A DNA stretch of 64,000 nt from Aculops lycopersici (taxonomy: Eukaryota; Arthropoda; Arachnida; Trombidiformes; Eriophyidae): NCBI GenBank assembly GCA_015350385.1, contig WNKI01000003.1, positions 1,831,730 to 1,895,729 on the forward strand, read 5' to 3'. This document shows positions 1 through 12,121 of the stretch, piece by piece. The translations under genes were made by a program, and so were the position numbers. The first letter of the stretch is position 1. The number at the start of each line of letters is the position of its first letter. The notes beneath the pieces were generated by a model that made no database searches, was not told the origin of the DNA, and worked only from the letters and a program-made list of their open reading frames with translations.

Positions 1-17
1 AAAAAGTTTTGGAAACT

Positions 18-142
18 ATTTGTATTGCAAAAACTACAAGCGATAGCATGATGCCGACGCAACCGGAAGCTCAGAATCCAACTTCTGAGACGTTTGCAGG
101 TATTGTTTTCACTGTATCTCGCATAGTTTTTGCAATACAAAT
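18..142. repeat. Inverted repeat with 19-bp perfect arms
   Basis: Positions 18-36 (ATTTGTATTGCAAAAACTA) are exactly complementary to 124-142. A second, inner pair (CTCAGAA at 70-76, TTCTGAG at 83-89) could form the tip of the same hairpin. The sequence between is only partly complementary. It could be a fold-back or MITE remnant or a transcribed hairpin; no target-site duplication is evident and it lies close to the window edge. Confidence 0.6.
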
Positions 143-1765
143 GTCATTCAAAAACGGTCTTTTCCGAAATATTCAGGGCCACTCGACGGATCGATTCGAA
201 TAACATTTCATTCTCTTCTCATTTCTGGGAAGGCTCCATCTTGATCCGCGGCGCTAGGTGGTCAAGAGGCCCCGGTGCATTCTAAATGCCCACTAGAGAT
301 CGCTTCCAGCGCGATCTGTACAACTTCAAAACGGCAGTTGATACATGCAGGAATCGGCGTCGAGACATTCTGGATTTGCCCGAGACTTTCGGGAACTTCA
401 AAAAACTTTCGAGGGTATAACTCCGGAGCTAGTTGGGATGCCGAGGTGCTGTTTTCATCTCTATGCTCTGTATCTATTAGCGCATCAATTGTGTACTCGA
501 GCACGATGAAAATCTCCTTTGCCATCTCAAGAATTTGACCAACGAAGATTTCGAGTGTGGTCAAAAAGCCCTCGCCACTAGCCCCGAATCTAATCCAGTA
601 GATGGGCGCTCCGCCAGTGGCTCACACGCATGAGTGAGCCCCTGTTGAGTTGGCCGCGATGAAGGGAAGCGGACCCAGGGATTCCAAAGTAGGAAATTCC
701 AGCTTTAGTTGCAATTGTCGCCCAGCTCTCTAGCTCTTCCACTTAGATTCACTTGAAGAATTTATGTTTCCCTTCTCTCGTCCGGGGTTATTTTCGATTT
801 AGTGCAATCTCTTTTTTCGATGGTCTCTTTCATGAGAAATTTGATGATCCGACGACGAGCAGGCGATAGGTTTTTGGCCTGGATCTAAGAGAGACTATCG
901 GTTTACGGAATCACAGGTGTCGCCTCGATCGAGTCCATAATCTGTAAGAGCAAAAGAGAGATGCAACTGTTTAGTTGGGCCAATAAATCACACATAGCGA
1001 GCGAGAGAGGCTAAGTCGCTAGGTCCGCTGGTCGCTCGCCAGCCGTGGCCGTCGTCGTTTTTGTCGTGGATCCTGTCGCTTGCTGACTTGCAACTTCACG
1101 TTTCTAGTGACTAAAACTCAACTCCTGGCAAACCAACCGGAGACTACTGGCTCAAGCCGCAAGGGCTAATTAATTGGCATCAGCTACTAATTTGGTGGGG
1201 CCAATTTGGAGCCGCCAAAGGAGAGCAACCGACCGACTGGCTGACTGGCTGACTGGCTAACTAGGCAACAAAACAAACACACCTCGCTAGTTTCCTTTTC
1301 CTCAGTTTGTTGCACACTAACTCGCCAGTTTAGTTTGCGCAACTCTCTCCCTCGCTTTGTGTTTAGCTCACTGGGCGTCAAAGGCGGAAGTCGGTGGGCA
1401 TCTCTCTCGGGGCCAGAGGCAAGCAGGAGGATGGCAAGGGAGGAGGACGAGAGTAAGAGCAACTGTCGCTTGATTAGCCAAGAGCGCGGCATCATCTAGT
1501 CAAACGAGAGGAAGGAGGAGGAGGAGAAGTGATGCATTGTGACTGCTCTTACACTTAGTTGACTAGTAACAGGCGGCAAAGCATGAGCGAGTTGCATGGT
1601 GTGACTCATCTGCTCGATTGGAATGCCCGCGGTGACTTGGGGTGACGCTGGCGCCGCTTGATTAATGAACTGAACCAACCACTCGAATTGAAGGCCCGAA
1701 TTGAGCGGCAAAAGCGGAGCTCTTTTCTCTTAGTCTCCATCCATTTAGCTTCTCCACTTAGCTCA

Positions 1766-1766
<1 letters not shown>

Positions 1767-1796
<30 letters not shown>
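1767..1796. repeat. (TTA)n microsatellite
   Basis: About ten uninterrupted TTA/ATT units. Confidence 0.9.
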
Positions 1797-2569
1797 GGTC
1801 ATTTTCAGCAACCCGATTGTCGCTCGCGGCGACTACTTTGGTCTAAAGAGTTGAAGTTGAGTTTCTTCGGTTCGAATGAGGTTCGAGTTTATGTACAGTG
1901 CAATCCACCTGCGCCTTCGAGCGGATAAGCAAGCGACTTGTTGCTTGAATGTCCTGAGCTCACCTGAGCTCCTTGGAGAAAAATAAGGAGGCACTTAGTT
2001 CAAAAAGTCATTGTAAAAATGACCAACTAAAGAGGTTTTTTCTTTCAAGCGAAAAAAGGAAAACTCTTTGTTCAATTGTTCAAAATGGACAGACGCTCAG
2101 TGGAAAAGGAAGAAAGCTGGCCAACTTTCGGAGCTTGCACAAAGTGGTCCGCGTTGCCGGCACAAAGCGGAACAAATTCAATTTTGCGCTTCATTATCAT
2201 TCACTTTGTCCACTGGAGCCCATAATATTCCAATTTCCAGTGGCCCCTTTGGTGGTCTTATTGTCATTGCAACTGCAGCGGCTCAATATCAAGTGACGTG
2301 GCCAAATTGAATTGCGTTACGCGTTTACGTGAGCGCAACTTTTGCAGACAAGGAGCGGGATAGAGGGACCTAGCGACCAGCGAGCAAACGTGCGGTGGTC
2401 AGCTTGGCGTTCCCCATAATGAGCTTGTGCCTCGAACTCTAGCTCCACCTCGAATACTATGGTGGCCAGTTCATCGGTAGTAGTGGCAGTGAGGAAGAGA
2501 TCGAGAAACTCGCTAAACTTGGCTTTGCTTGCTCGGGTTCGGGTATTAGTGGTCTGCGCGCCTCCTTTA

Positions 2570-2672
2570 GCCTCAGCCTCAGCCTCAGCCTCAGCCTCAG
2601 CCTCAGCCTCAGCCTCAGCCTCAGCCTCAGCCTCAGCCTCAGCCTTAGCCTTAGCCTTAGTCTCAGCCTCAC
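2570..2672. repeat. (AGCCTC)n hexanucleotide array
   Basis: A perfect run of about a dozen AGCCTC units passes into AGCCTT variants at its right edge. The unit length is a multiple of three and contains no stop in several frames, so long Ala-Glu, Leu-Arg and Ser-Ala ORFs appear on both strands. These are artefacts of the repeat, not genes. Confidence 0.9.
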
Positions 2673-3366
2673 AGACAACCAAACGAAGCAAGTCCATCTA
2701 GTCGATGGTTGGTAGTCCAACTTTGACTCGATTCAATTTCAAATCTGCGCGCCAATACACAAGCGCCGCGGCCGTCGCCATCACGAGCTCCCCCTTATTG
2801 ACCGGCCCTCTTCCGGTGGCCAGTGGGGCCGTTGTTGTGGTTGTCGTGGTCGTTGTTGTCATTTGGACAACACAACACTTTGGCCAACCAATTCAACGGC
2901 CAGAATCTCGCAAGGTTGTCATTATAAAAGGATTACGCTGCCAAATAAATTGATGGCCCAAAGTCGTCGCGCAACTCGACCGTCATGCTACTGCGACTCC
3001 CAGTGTCAGTGTCTCCCTCTCCCTGTCTCTTATTTGATCGTTTGTTGTGCTTTTGATCGGATTGAATGGCCTGGTTCCATCGGCTCGGCTTTTGGCGGAC
3101 ACCCACATATAGCTGAATTCCAACCACAATGTCCATTCTCTTTCCCTCCTTCATTTGTGCTAGCAAATGTTGTTCAACAGCCTGCTAGTCCGGCGGTGGA
3201 TGGTTTACCTGACTTACCTGGCCCTACGGGAGCCGGCGGTGTACGTGACGACGTAGCTTGCGGCGCTTCCGGTCGGCCGGACCACAGTGGGCGCGGTAAG
3301 TGCACAGGTGGCCGTGGGGCAAACGACATCTCGGTCAAGCGAGGAAACGGGAAGAACTCGCCTCGC

Positions 3367-3368
<2 letters not shown>

Positions 3369-3408
<40 letters not shown>
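3369..3408. repeat. (GA)n microsatellite
   Basis: Uninterrupted GA dinucleotides. On the other strand they read as CT. Confidence 0.9.
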
Positions 3409-3412
<4 letters not shown>

Positions 3413-4841
3413 TGGAAGGGAAGCTGGAAATTTAAATGAGAAGTCGCGAGGCGGACAACAACAGCAGCCACAACTCGCCTGCTTCGGGGCAAACTTTGGG
3501 CTTAGCTTTGGGACTTAGGCTGAAAGATGAATTAATATTGACTCGCCCTCTGGACTTTTCCTCGCTTTGAGTCCACTGTTTAAAATGAGCAACCAGATGA
3601 CGAGCTCCAGCTGGCCACGAGAGTTTTGAATAGCGACAAGTCGGCGCTTTGAAGTGAAGTTTTCTCCTAACATTCCAACGAGTTGGCCAACTTGTCGTCT
3701 CCCAATCCAACTCCGTCTTGCCCAACTCCTATCTATGGACAGTGTGTATTAAATTTGCAATCTCTCTCCCTCTACTTGCCCGTGGCTCGCTGGACAGCCA
3801 ACCAGCTGCTCGTTGATCAGTCAGACGCGTCCGATATAAAGTTGGCCGCCGAGTGGATCAAAGTGGCCGCCAGCAACTCATTTGCATCCGACGATAGTGT
3901 AGCTGCTGGTGTAATGCAACAACTGCACTAAAGTCGATGGATCTACGGACGTCGAGAGTCGTAGCAGTGGGCACCAGTCGATGTTTATTGAACCCAACTC
4001 GACTCGACTCTACTTGACCAGTAGTCAACTATATACTGGTGATGTGAATTTGCGCGGAGCTGGCGACAACTTTTCGGGTTCCTCAGTTGTTACGTAACTA
4101 ACTGCACCAATGACAAGTGGTTGCTGCCACCACCAGCGCCGCCTGTATATTATATGCCGGCCGAACTGGAATTGGAATAAATTAGACGTCGCATTTCATT
4201 GCATCACAACCACCACCTCCACTACTACCACTGCCACTGCCTAGTGGGTTGCCAAGTTGAGGTCCAAATTTAAGCTAGTCACTAATGCAGAAACTGGTAA
4301 CCAGAAACTAAAACTGCGAGCCGACAGGAAAACTAAAACCGCCACCTAAAAGTTGGAGGATTTTGGGCAAAGTTTAGAGTTTTACTAGTCGATCCTCTAA
4401 AAGAGAGTGGCTCAAGGAAATTGGCTATAGCTTATATTATATATCTTTGCTTAGTAGTTATATATATACCACAAGCAAGTTATTTCCAGTGGCGAGTTTC
4501 TTTGTTTGCTCGCTCGCCTAGCGCATTAGACTTTCCTTTTGGAGAGTCTCGTGGCATCAATTAGCATTTTTGGCCTGTTCTGTTCTATTTACAGTTGACA
4601 ATACAAATTTTGCGAGTCGCACTACAGCATTAACTCATTGCCACTGAGGAGACTTTTAGTCGAGTTAACCGCAACTTGAACCGTTGTTGCGTAATTTGCG
4701 AGCTCAGCTTTTGTCCATCTGAAGCTATGGGTCTCGTGGCTGAGCTCAAGCTACTAACTGAATCGACTGACTGGCGGCTGGTTTGTGCTAAAATCGTTCA
4801 AGTAAACAAACACACAAAAGCCACAGAAAGAGTTTGGGTTA

Positions 4842-4870
4842 CAATAATTGAGTTGCAAACTCAATTATTG
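4842..4870. repeat. Perfect 13-bp hairpin with 3-nt loop
   Basis: CAATAATTGAGTT, loop GCA, then AACTCAATTATTG. Every base of the stem pairs. No gene is adjacent and its role is unknown. Confidence 0.85.
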
Positions 4871-6033
4871 GTTGCCATCACAATCATCTCATGCTATTGC
4901 ATCCAACTCAATGGGAAGCATCCGAATTTTGTCGCCGAGCAACTCAATGCAACTCATAACGGCGAGACACCAGACTTAACTTCCAACTGTGACCAATTCG
5001 CCCGAGCAAATATTGACCCAACTTATTAGGCGGCAAATTTAAATTATAACGCATCTTTAGCTTTTCCTATTGGTCCTAGGTGTAGCAGTTTACAGCTCAC
5101 TTTCTAAAGCCTCAGTTCGAATGCCAACTTTATGGAGGAGCAAAATTTAGACCGGCGACTCATCAAATAATTCCTTTGGCTAGCTGAACATGGTCACAAT
5201 ACGTAACCTAACAGTAGATTATGTTGCAACGCAACTCCGTTCTGAGCTATTTGATGGGAATAATAAAACTCGTATTCGTGATGGTGATGAGTCACAAACA
5301 TGATGAGCGAGGTGAGGACATTGGAACAGGTGGCCGCTGCTCCTAGTTCCACTGGCGGCAATATGCATGCGACCTTATGGCTTCAGCAAACTTTCGTCGT
5401 CGCTGCCGCCTCCGCCGTCGTTTCATTCATGAATGAACCAACTAAAGGTAGTTGCAGCGGGAGCAACAGTAATGGTAATAGCTGCAGCAGCAGCAACAAC
5501 AACAACAGCCGAAGCAGAGGCGCCCATGACGCAACCGGATGTCGACACGAGCGACACGTTTCCCTGACAGGTGGAGTTTTTTGCGGCCTGTATGCTCGAT
5601 GCGCGTTATGAATCACCGAGCGACTTTTGGTTGTGTCTCTATGCAACACGATGGGGTCCAGCTTTCATTGCTAGCTGTCGGTTGTCAGCTGTCATCGCGA
5701 TGCGTTCCATTTAGTTGGTTAGATTCTACAAGGAGGCCAACAACTTGCATGGTTAGCGTAAGCTAGTTGGCTCTTCGTAGCGACAGTCGTCGTTGCCACC
5801 GAGAATGCTTATGAGTATTATAATAGTGGTACACACAAATCGCAGTTTCGGAGACAAAGAAATTGAATTTGTGCTTGCGAGATGAGCAGCTCAAGCAAAC
5901 GCTTATCATCATTGAGAGAAGGAGAGATGCGTTCTTCTTTCCCTAAGATCAAAGGGAATATCATATCAAATTGTCGCGCTGAAATTTGCAAAGGAAACGC
6001 AATGACAAAAGATGAAACTGAGAGAGAGCTTAC

Positions 6034-6729
6034 CTTCGATCACTTGCACTTGGATCGTTTGATTTGCCTGGCCTGAGGTGATTCGTATTTGCGATTGCAA
6101 TTGCTGGTACTGTTGCTGCTGATTCTGTTGCTGGACCAGTAGTGCCGAAACGGGCGGAGCCGGAATCAGCTTGTACTGGCAGCTGTAGTTTGCCGAGTCA
6201 AGCTTGCTCGCCGCTTGGATATTCAGCAAGCTAGTGGCCAGGAGCTTGGTGCTTGCTGGCGGCGGAAAAAAGTTAGCCGGAAGTCGGGCCACTTGAATAC
6301 CGCGGCCACTGCCGTTGCTACCGCTTGCCCCATTTAGTAATTTGTTGTTGCTTGCAAATGTTAACACCAGAGGATCTATTACCGGCATGTGCAAGTGGTT
6401 GGTCTTCTCGATTTGCGGTCCACTGGAGGAGGAGGAGGAGGCCTTTTGTTGTGTGCCACTTAAAGCCGGGGCGCTAGCGGTTGGACCAAGAGCCGGGGGC
6501 TGAGCAGCCAGCTTTTTGCCATCCCTAAACCAATCAATTTGCAAGATTGTATTCTGGATAAGTGGATTTGCGGCCACGTGGCAGCGCAACGTTAGTCGCT
6601 CGCCAGAGCCCACTTTTAAGCGGCCAATTTGTTGTTCTTGTTGTTGGCTTGAAATTGAATTACTCTCCCACTTTATGGCGGGATTCCGCGAGCTTGAAGT
6701 CTCAACATCGAGCCAGGCGAAGGGAGGGT
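6034..6729 (-). CDS. side: Sidestep-like receptor, exon 4 (Ig domain 4)
   Basis: This is the fourth recognisable exon of the minus-strand Sidestep-like gene. The acceptor (GAAACAG, ending at 6730) supplies two nucleotides that complete a Tyr codon left open by exon 3. The donor GTAAGC at 6033 leaves phase 1. The protein segment begins YPPFAWLDVE and carries an Ig C2-type fold: GERLTLRCHVAANP, then IDWFRDGKKL (Cys and Trp of the core) and, after a long Ser/Ala/Gln-rich insertion, DSANYSCQYKL with the second Cys. The cysteine following a GERL-type strand, with ANP and W downstream, is typical of the fourth domain of arthropod Sidestep proteins. The insertions are much longer than usual. No following exon was found, so the transmembrane and cytoplasmic parts are missing from this annotation. 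Confidence 0.75.
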
Positions 6730-9700
6730 CTGTTTCAGTTGCCGGAAGTTGGAGGTTACGGGATGAGCAGCGGTGAGAGTGGTGGTAGTTAGTATGCAAG
6801 TGTCATCCTGAACAAATCATCGCACAAATGGCGCCAGTGAGAGAGAGTTAGTCTCGAGCTGGAGCCGATAAAAGGCTAATAAAAGTGTCACTCAAGCTAA
6901 ACTCGATAGTCCAACTCTCAGACACGAGATACATGAACACTAAACTGTTGCAAAAGCCAGGGCACAAGCACAGTTAGATAGAAATGGAACTTGGAACTGG
7001 GCCCTTTAATCATAAAAATGGCGTCCACTAAAGACTGAGCTCCCAATTGCAACATGCACAACTTGGATAGAGGAAGTGTGTGTGAAATAATTTGACGCGT
7101 CATTAAACATTCAACGTCACCCTCTTCCTTCTCCTGCTTCTCGTCGTCCTTGTCGCAGTTGTTGTCGTGTATCATGGTAGTTGCCGTTTCGCTCTACTAG
7201 CTTTTCGATGGCTTGCCGCGGTGATACCACAAGCAGTGGTGGTGGTTTTTGTGGTTGTTGCGCAACTTAACGCCCTTCGAGTTGGCTACTTGAATATTGG
7301 CCAGCTAGCCGCCCATTTGGGTGTCACTTTGTCGCCCATTTGCAAAACTTTCTCTCGCTCCCTTCCCATTGCTTACTCTCAAATTATTATCATGATCATA
7401 GTCATTTAATGCGTCGTCAAAAATGCACAGTCCGGAACTCAAGCGAAGAAGCTCCATGGTTTCCTTCAGTGAGTTTTTGAGCAACTTCCCCGAGCCTCAA
7501 GAACTTGAGCCAGAGGAAAACTGAAAAATGCACTCGGTCATCTGGGACCAACAAAACAGCAAAGTGAACTCATTTATTTAAAGGTCCACAAAGACGAGGG
7601 CCACCATGTTGATGATGGCTAAAAGTGAGACTAGACTAGACTTTAAAGCAAGACTAAAGGCACTGCGAAACGGCAAAAGCCACAGAGACCAACAGACGCG
7701 ACAAGATTACACACATCAGGGCCACAAAAACATGATCCCACTAATGAGCTCATCACTTTAGCACTTTTTGCAGGTTGCACGAGGCCGCCAATTGAGGCGG
7801 CGGCGACCGAGCGCAATTGCAACACAGCTTTCAAGTTCCCGTCGGTCGCTAGGCGCCCGGAGTGGTTTTTGTTGGAGGCGCACTCAGGCAAGATTGTGTG
7901 GCAGCAAGATTATGAGCTCACTGTGTGTGATGAGAGTTTGCAAAAAATAGTGCGCCCCTCCTGATGGAAAGCGAGCAGGCTGGTCGCTGCGTAATTGTAA
8001 AATATCGTCCGCCCAACAGGCACGTAAGCAAAATGGAGGCTCCCGGCGCCGCTCACATTGACTGTGAGCGGCAACTTTCTCTTTCTCCCTCACCAACAAC
8101 GAGACGACTTTTTACGCACTAATTCTGGTAAACCGCAGGCAAAACAAGTGGAGTTTAGTGGGACAGCTGCACGCGGTTTGCGTTAGAGTTGTTGTACTTG
8201 TGGCAATCATCGTGATGATAATTTGCCCAACTTTCATGTCGTGTTTTTTAATTTCCCGAGCCCATAATTCATGTAGAAGTTGCCTAGGAGAGTTTCGCGG
8301 TTGCGTTTGCAAATCAAACTACATGATAAATACTAGCCACAAAAAGAGGAGGCAAATTTGCTTCAATTCTATGTAGATTTCTCCTATGGAGAATCCTCAG
8401 TTTTCCATAGCAATTGCGGGATTCCTAAAACAGAGAGAGAGAGAGGAACAGGGAAATAATGGCTGACGCCAAAATAAAACAGGAAACTTTGCCGGCTCCT
8501 CTAATTTGCATTCCTGATGGAGTAAAAAACCAAATGTATTTGGCAAATTCTCAGGCAATTTCCCAGTTTGAAGTCGAGGTTTTCCTCCTCTTCTTTTTTG
8601 AAAAGAAAAATAATTTAGACATCTTAAAACTTGAGCGGCTTCCTCTCTTCCGCTTGCTCGAGTTTCTTCTCTTTTTTGCCCCCTGCTACTACAAATTATT
8701 AACCTGCAAATATTAATATTATACTAGTTTTAATAGCTCACTACCAGGATCAACTACTGGCCTCAAGTTCTGAAATAGAAAGCAATTGAAGCAGCACGTT
8801 GTTGAGCTGAGAAGTGGCCCTTTGATTTAAACCAGATGTTTGAGTTGAGCTCGAATTCTTTACATGATTCAACCGACCTCTCTACCGGAGCAACCTCAAG
8901 AGGTGGGCGTGACAATGACATAGTGAAATCGATTTAGAGTGTCGAGTTTCTGTTGGACGACACTTGGAGGCAATCAGTTGAACGAGATAATCACACAAGA
9001 GAAGGGAGGGGAACAGTTTCGCGTTGCTATCGAACGGAAGTGGAGCAACAAAACAAATCTTGATCCAGCCAAGAGGCCATTCGGGCCAATGCAATTTAAT
9101 GCCGTCTCTGGCGACCCCTTCCATTGGTTTGGCTGGCAATTAAATTGGCCAGATACCAAAGCGGAGGCCAATTAAAAGTTCAACGATTATTATCAGCGAG
9201 TCGGCGCTTTGTCTTGGTGGTATTTTTGTGTCCAAAATCGACCGAAGATCGTTTTATTTTGCCGCCACATAAGATCATTTTATTTTATCATGTGTGAGTC
9301 TTATGGTGTCGTGTCGTGTCGTGTTCTATCCTGTCCTGTCCTGGCGCCCGTTACAAGCGCTCAAATTGCTTGCGTAATGCACGACACAACTGCGAATGTG
9401 TCGCGTCGTGTCATTTGAAGTGGCCTTCCAAAAAAGAGGAAGAACACCGATCGCTTGTTTTAGAGCAAGCCACTTGAATGATTCGTTAACGATAATGATG
9501 ATTCTCGCTTCTCTCTATCTCTCTCTATCTCCCTCTCTCTCTCCTTCGAGTTCGATTCAATGGAATGGCCCAAAGTTTTGCGGTTTTCTTCGGCGCTCAT
9601 GCAATTGGAAGCGGAAATTTGACGTTTATCTAACACCGAGTGTCAAATTAAGGCGCACTGCAATGCTTTCATTCGCTCGCTCGTCCAAACTTTAATTCAT

Positions 9701-11858
9701 CACACAAAAACAGCACGCAACTTCTGATTAATGATCCCGACTAATTGGACTAGCTAGCCGAAAGCTCCAGTTCCTCTTCTTTTACACAAACAGACAGACA
9801 GACAGACTGGCTAACAGAGGAAAACACTGAGCACCGTGAGTTTGAGATCTGGGAAAATAATTGAAAATAATCAAGCCAAAGCTTCAGTCAGCTAGATGAA
9901 CGGAGAGAGAGGAGAGGAGAGGAGAGGAGAAGAGAATGAATGAATGAATGATTCGAGTTTATTTATTTCACCGCGAAGGATGCTCACTTCGCTCGACTTT
10001 TGGCCAGACAAACCAAATGGACATTTGCCTTGAAAAAGGAGGCGGAGGAGAAGGCAACCAATTAGAGTAAAACAATGCGCGCATCCGGCGCGTTGAGTTG
10101 TGCTTTTGCAATGTTATATATATTTATATATACTAGTAGTTGCTTCCACTCAGCGGATGGTCGGTGGCCAGCGAAGCGGTTCAAGTGGCCCACAAGTTGG
10201 TGTAGCAGCATGTGAGTGTATGTGTTTAGAAACAACATGAGCCATGAATCGACATTCATTCTTTCATTGCATCACTTTGTCTGACTGATGCAATGGCAAT
10301 TCAGTTAGCATTGAATCCTCAGACAGTTAGAGAGGAGAAAGATAGGGAAAAAGCTAGACCAACTGGCTGAAAATTTGTTGCCCGGCGTGAGTTTTGTTGT
10401 TGCCGTTGTTGTTTTGCTATCCATTTTCATGTTCATCAACTGCAAGCGGATCTCACAGTTTTCTGCCGCCAACTCGCGAGCCGGAAAAGAGCAGTCGAGG
10501 TTGCAGCAAAAGCAAGAGAAACAGCAACAGCGGCAACACAACAACAAGACGACGAGTCAATTAATCACTCAGCTTCTGGCGCCGTCATGTTTCTCCTCTC
10601 TATTTCGGTTCCTTGGGCTCACAACTTTTGGTTGCGCAACTTTCCAAGCAAAAGAGCAACAAACTTAGGCTGAAACTAAAGTTCGAGTTTTAGTAAACTA
10701 GGACTTCTCTTCTTTGCGTGGGGAGAGTTGCACGCGCAAAACCCTCAATTTGATCAGGATCTCTGCCCTCTTTTCTGGCCAAAGAAACTTGAGAACCTTC
10801 TTAGTCGCCGACGATTGCAACCAAGAGGCAGAGAGAGGGAGAGAGATGGACAAAACTATAGCGAGCGACCAAAGTGAGCAACCAAAAGGCCGGCGCCGCC
10901 GTCGTTGCCTGCGAGCTGGCCTCAGTTTGATGGTTGATGTGTTTTGATTTCTAAACTTGGATAACAACGCGACAACTTTGAAGACGACGACGATAATATT
11001 AATGTGTCTTCTGCTCGCCCTCGACGTGCGTAAGACTTGATCTCCTTCTCGAAAGCCAAATGATAATCTAAACAACGCCCAGTGGGTTGCTGTCTTCGTT
11101 GGCGGGCCAGTCTCATGTTATCTTGGCCGGTCAAAGCAACACAGCGAAGAGGAGGCTCGAAAACGAGGCGAGATGGTTCAGTTGTTTTAGTGTGCTAAAA
11201 AACTTTGCGGATGCGGAGAGCGGCCGCTGATCAAATAGTGTGAATTATGGATGCAAACTAACGAGACTCTAGTCTTTATGGAAGAGCAGTAAACTGAGGG
11301 GAGGAAAGAGCGAGAGTAGCAGCCTTACTTTCTCTTTCGCAGAGGCTAGCGGCTCAAGACAATGCGATCACAGGAAGTTCCCATATCATAATCGTGGCGC
11401 CTCCGCTTGATGAGCCAATTAAGTGAAAATCTCTACGCGTTGCGCTCTTTTCTCGCCCACAGAAGCTCTCTTTGGGTCTTTTGACTTTAGTGTTGCTGCC
11501 AAAGACTCACACTTTAGTGGCTTACTGAGTTCAGCTGTTAGTTTTGTCTCAGTTTGATACCTGCATATTAAGCCGAGGCAGAGCAGAAACAGCAACTGGG
11601 CAACACCAATAGCTGCGAGCTGTTAAATTAGCCCGCCCTCGGCTTCAGTGGCCAGCTCCTCGAGCTGTAACTGCTGGACTGCGCTTTTCGTCGACGTCGT
11701 AGTGGTGTCGTTACGCAACAGCTATAATGATATCTTAACGAGCTCATGAAGCCTCCAACAATGTTGCCGCTGAGCATAACTATTGGCGCCTTCTGTTACA
11801 TAAATCAGGCCCGATAGGTATAACCAAAGAGGAAGCTAAAAAGGTGCGAGATACTTAC
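6730..11858 (-). other. Sidestep-like intron 3 (about 5.1 kb)
   Basis: This interval is bounded by donor GTAAGT at 11858 and an acceptor AG at 6731-6730. The exons are in matching phase (1). It contains short ORFs on both strands, AT-rich tracts (about 10110-10135), pentamer repeats (9306-9343) and GGAGA repeats (about 9904-9934), but no recognisable gene. It is far longer than the other introns in the window. Confidence 0.65.
9306..9343. repeat. Drifting pentanucleotide array (GTGTC to CTGTC)
   Basis: Tandem GTGTC units are followed by CTGTC units after a short interruption. It is one of several five-base arrays in the window whose unit changes along the array. Confidence 0.75.
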
Positions 11859-11998
11859 AGTTCACATATAATCTGGCCGAAATTATGGGCGCCACTTGAG
11901 TGAGTTCATCAAATTGGAACGCATCATTAGTGACACGACAGAAGAATTCCTCAAAATGATCCCAAATTTTCGTGGAGATCACAAGACTTGCAACGGTT
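11859..11998 (-). CDS. side: Sidestep-like receptor, exon 3 (end of Ig domain 3)
   Basis: This 140-nt exon is too short for ATG-based ORF finding. The acceptor AAAATCAG ends at 11999. The first base completes an Arg codon left by exon 2, giving GTYR-TVASLVIS, and the donor GTAAGT at 11858 leaves phase 1. The peptide includes EEFFCRVTNDAFQFDE, whose FxCRVTN is the F-strand cysteine of an Ig domain. The domain's first Cys and Trp lie in exon 2 (CIVEGSRPQAQVLWFN). Phase agreement on both sides and completion of a split Ig fold make this exon convincing. Confidence 0.75.
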
Positions 11999-12121
11999 CT
12001 GATTTTGTTGTGTTTGAGTTTAGATTGAGGTGATATTAGATGGTTAGGGTTAGCATTTGATCAAACTGGATTGTGAGTTTAACCTTTAGATGCCAGAATA
12101 CAGCATTCAAAAGAAACTCAC

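Larger units (their letters stand above)
1..6033. other. No confident gene; region 3' of the last Sidestep exon
   Basis: This stretch lies downstream (minus strand) of the phase-1 splice donor at 6033-6032, so it is probably a large intron or the 3' flank of the Sidestep-like gene. I could not find an exon continuing in phase with an Ig, FnIII or transmembrane segment. It holds microsatellites (TTA, CCTCAG, GA), hairpins and scattered short ORFs without recognisable similarity. An open minus frame around 262-564 has no family I recognise. Confidence 0.5.

Noticed and set aside
262..564. Open frame of about 100 codons on the minus strand, overlapped by an 87-codon plus frame
   Set aside because: No recognisable family, no splice sites linking it to the Sidestep exons, and it cannot continue the open phase-1 junction convincingly.
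2317..2720. Ala-Glu, Leu-Arg and Ser-Ala repeat ORFs on both strands
   Set aside because: They are readings of the (AGCCTC)n microsatellite in different frames, with no unique coding sequence.
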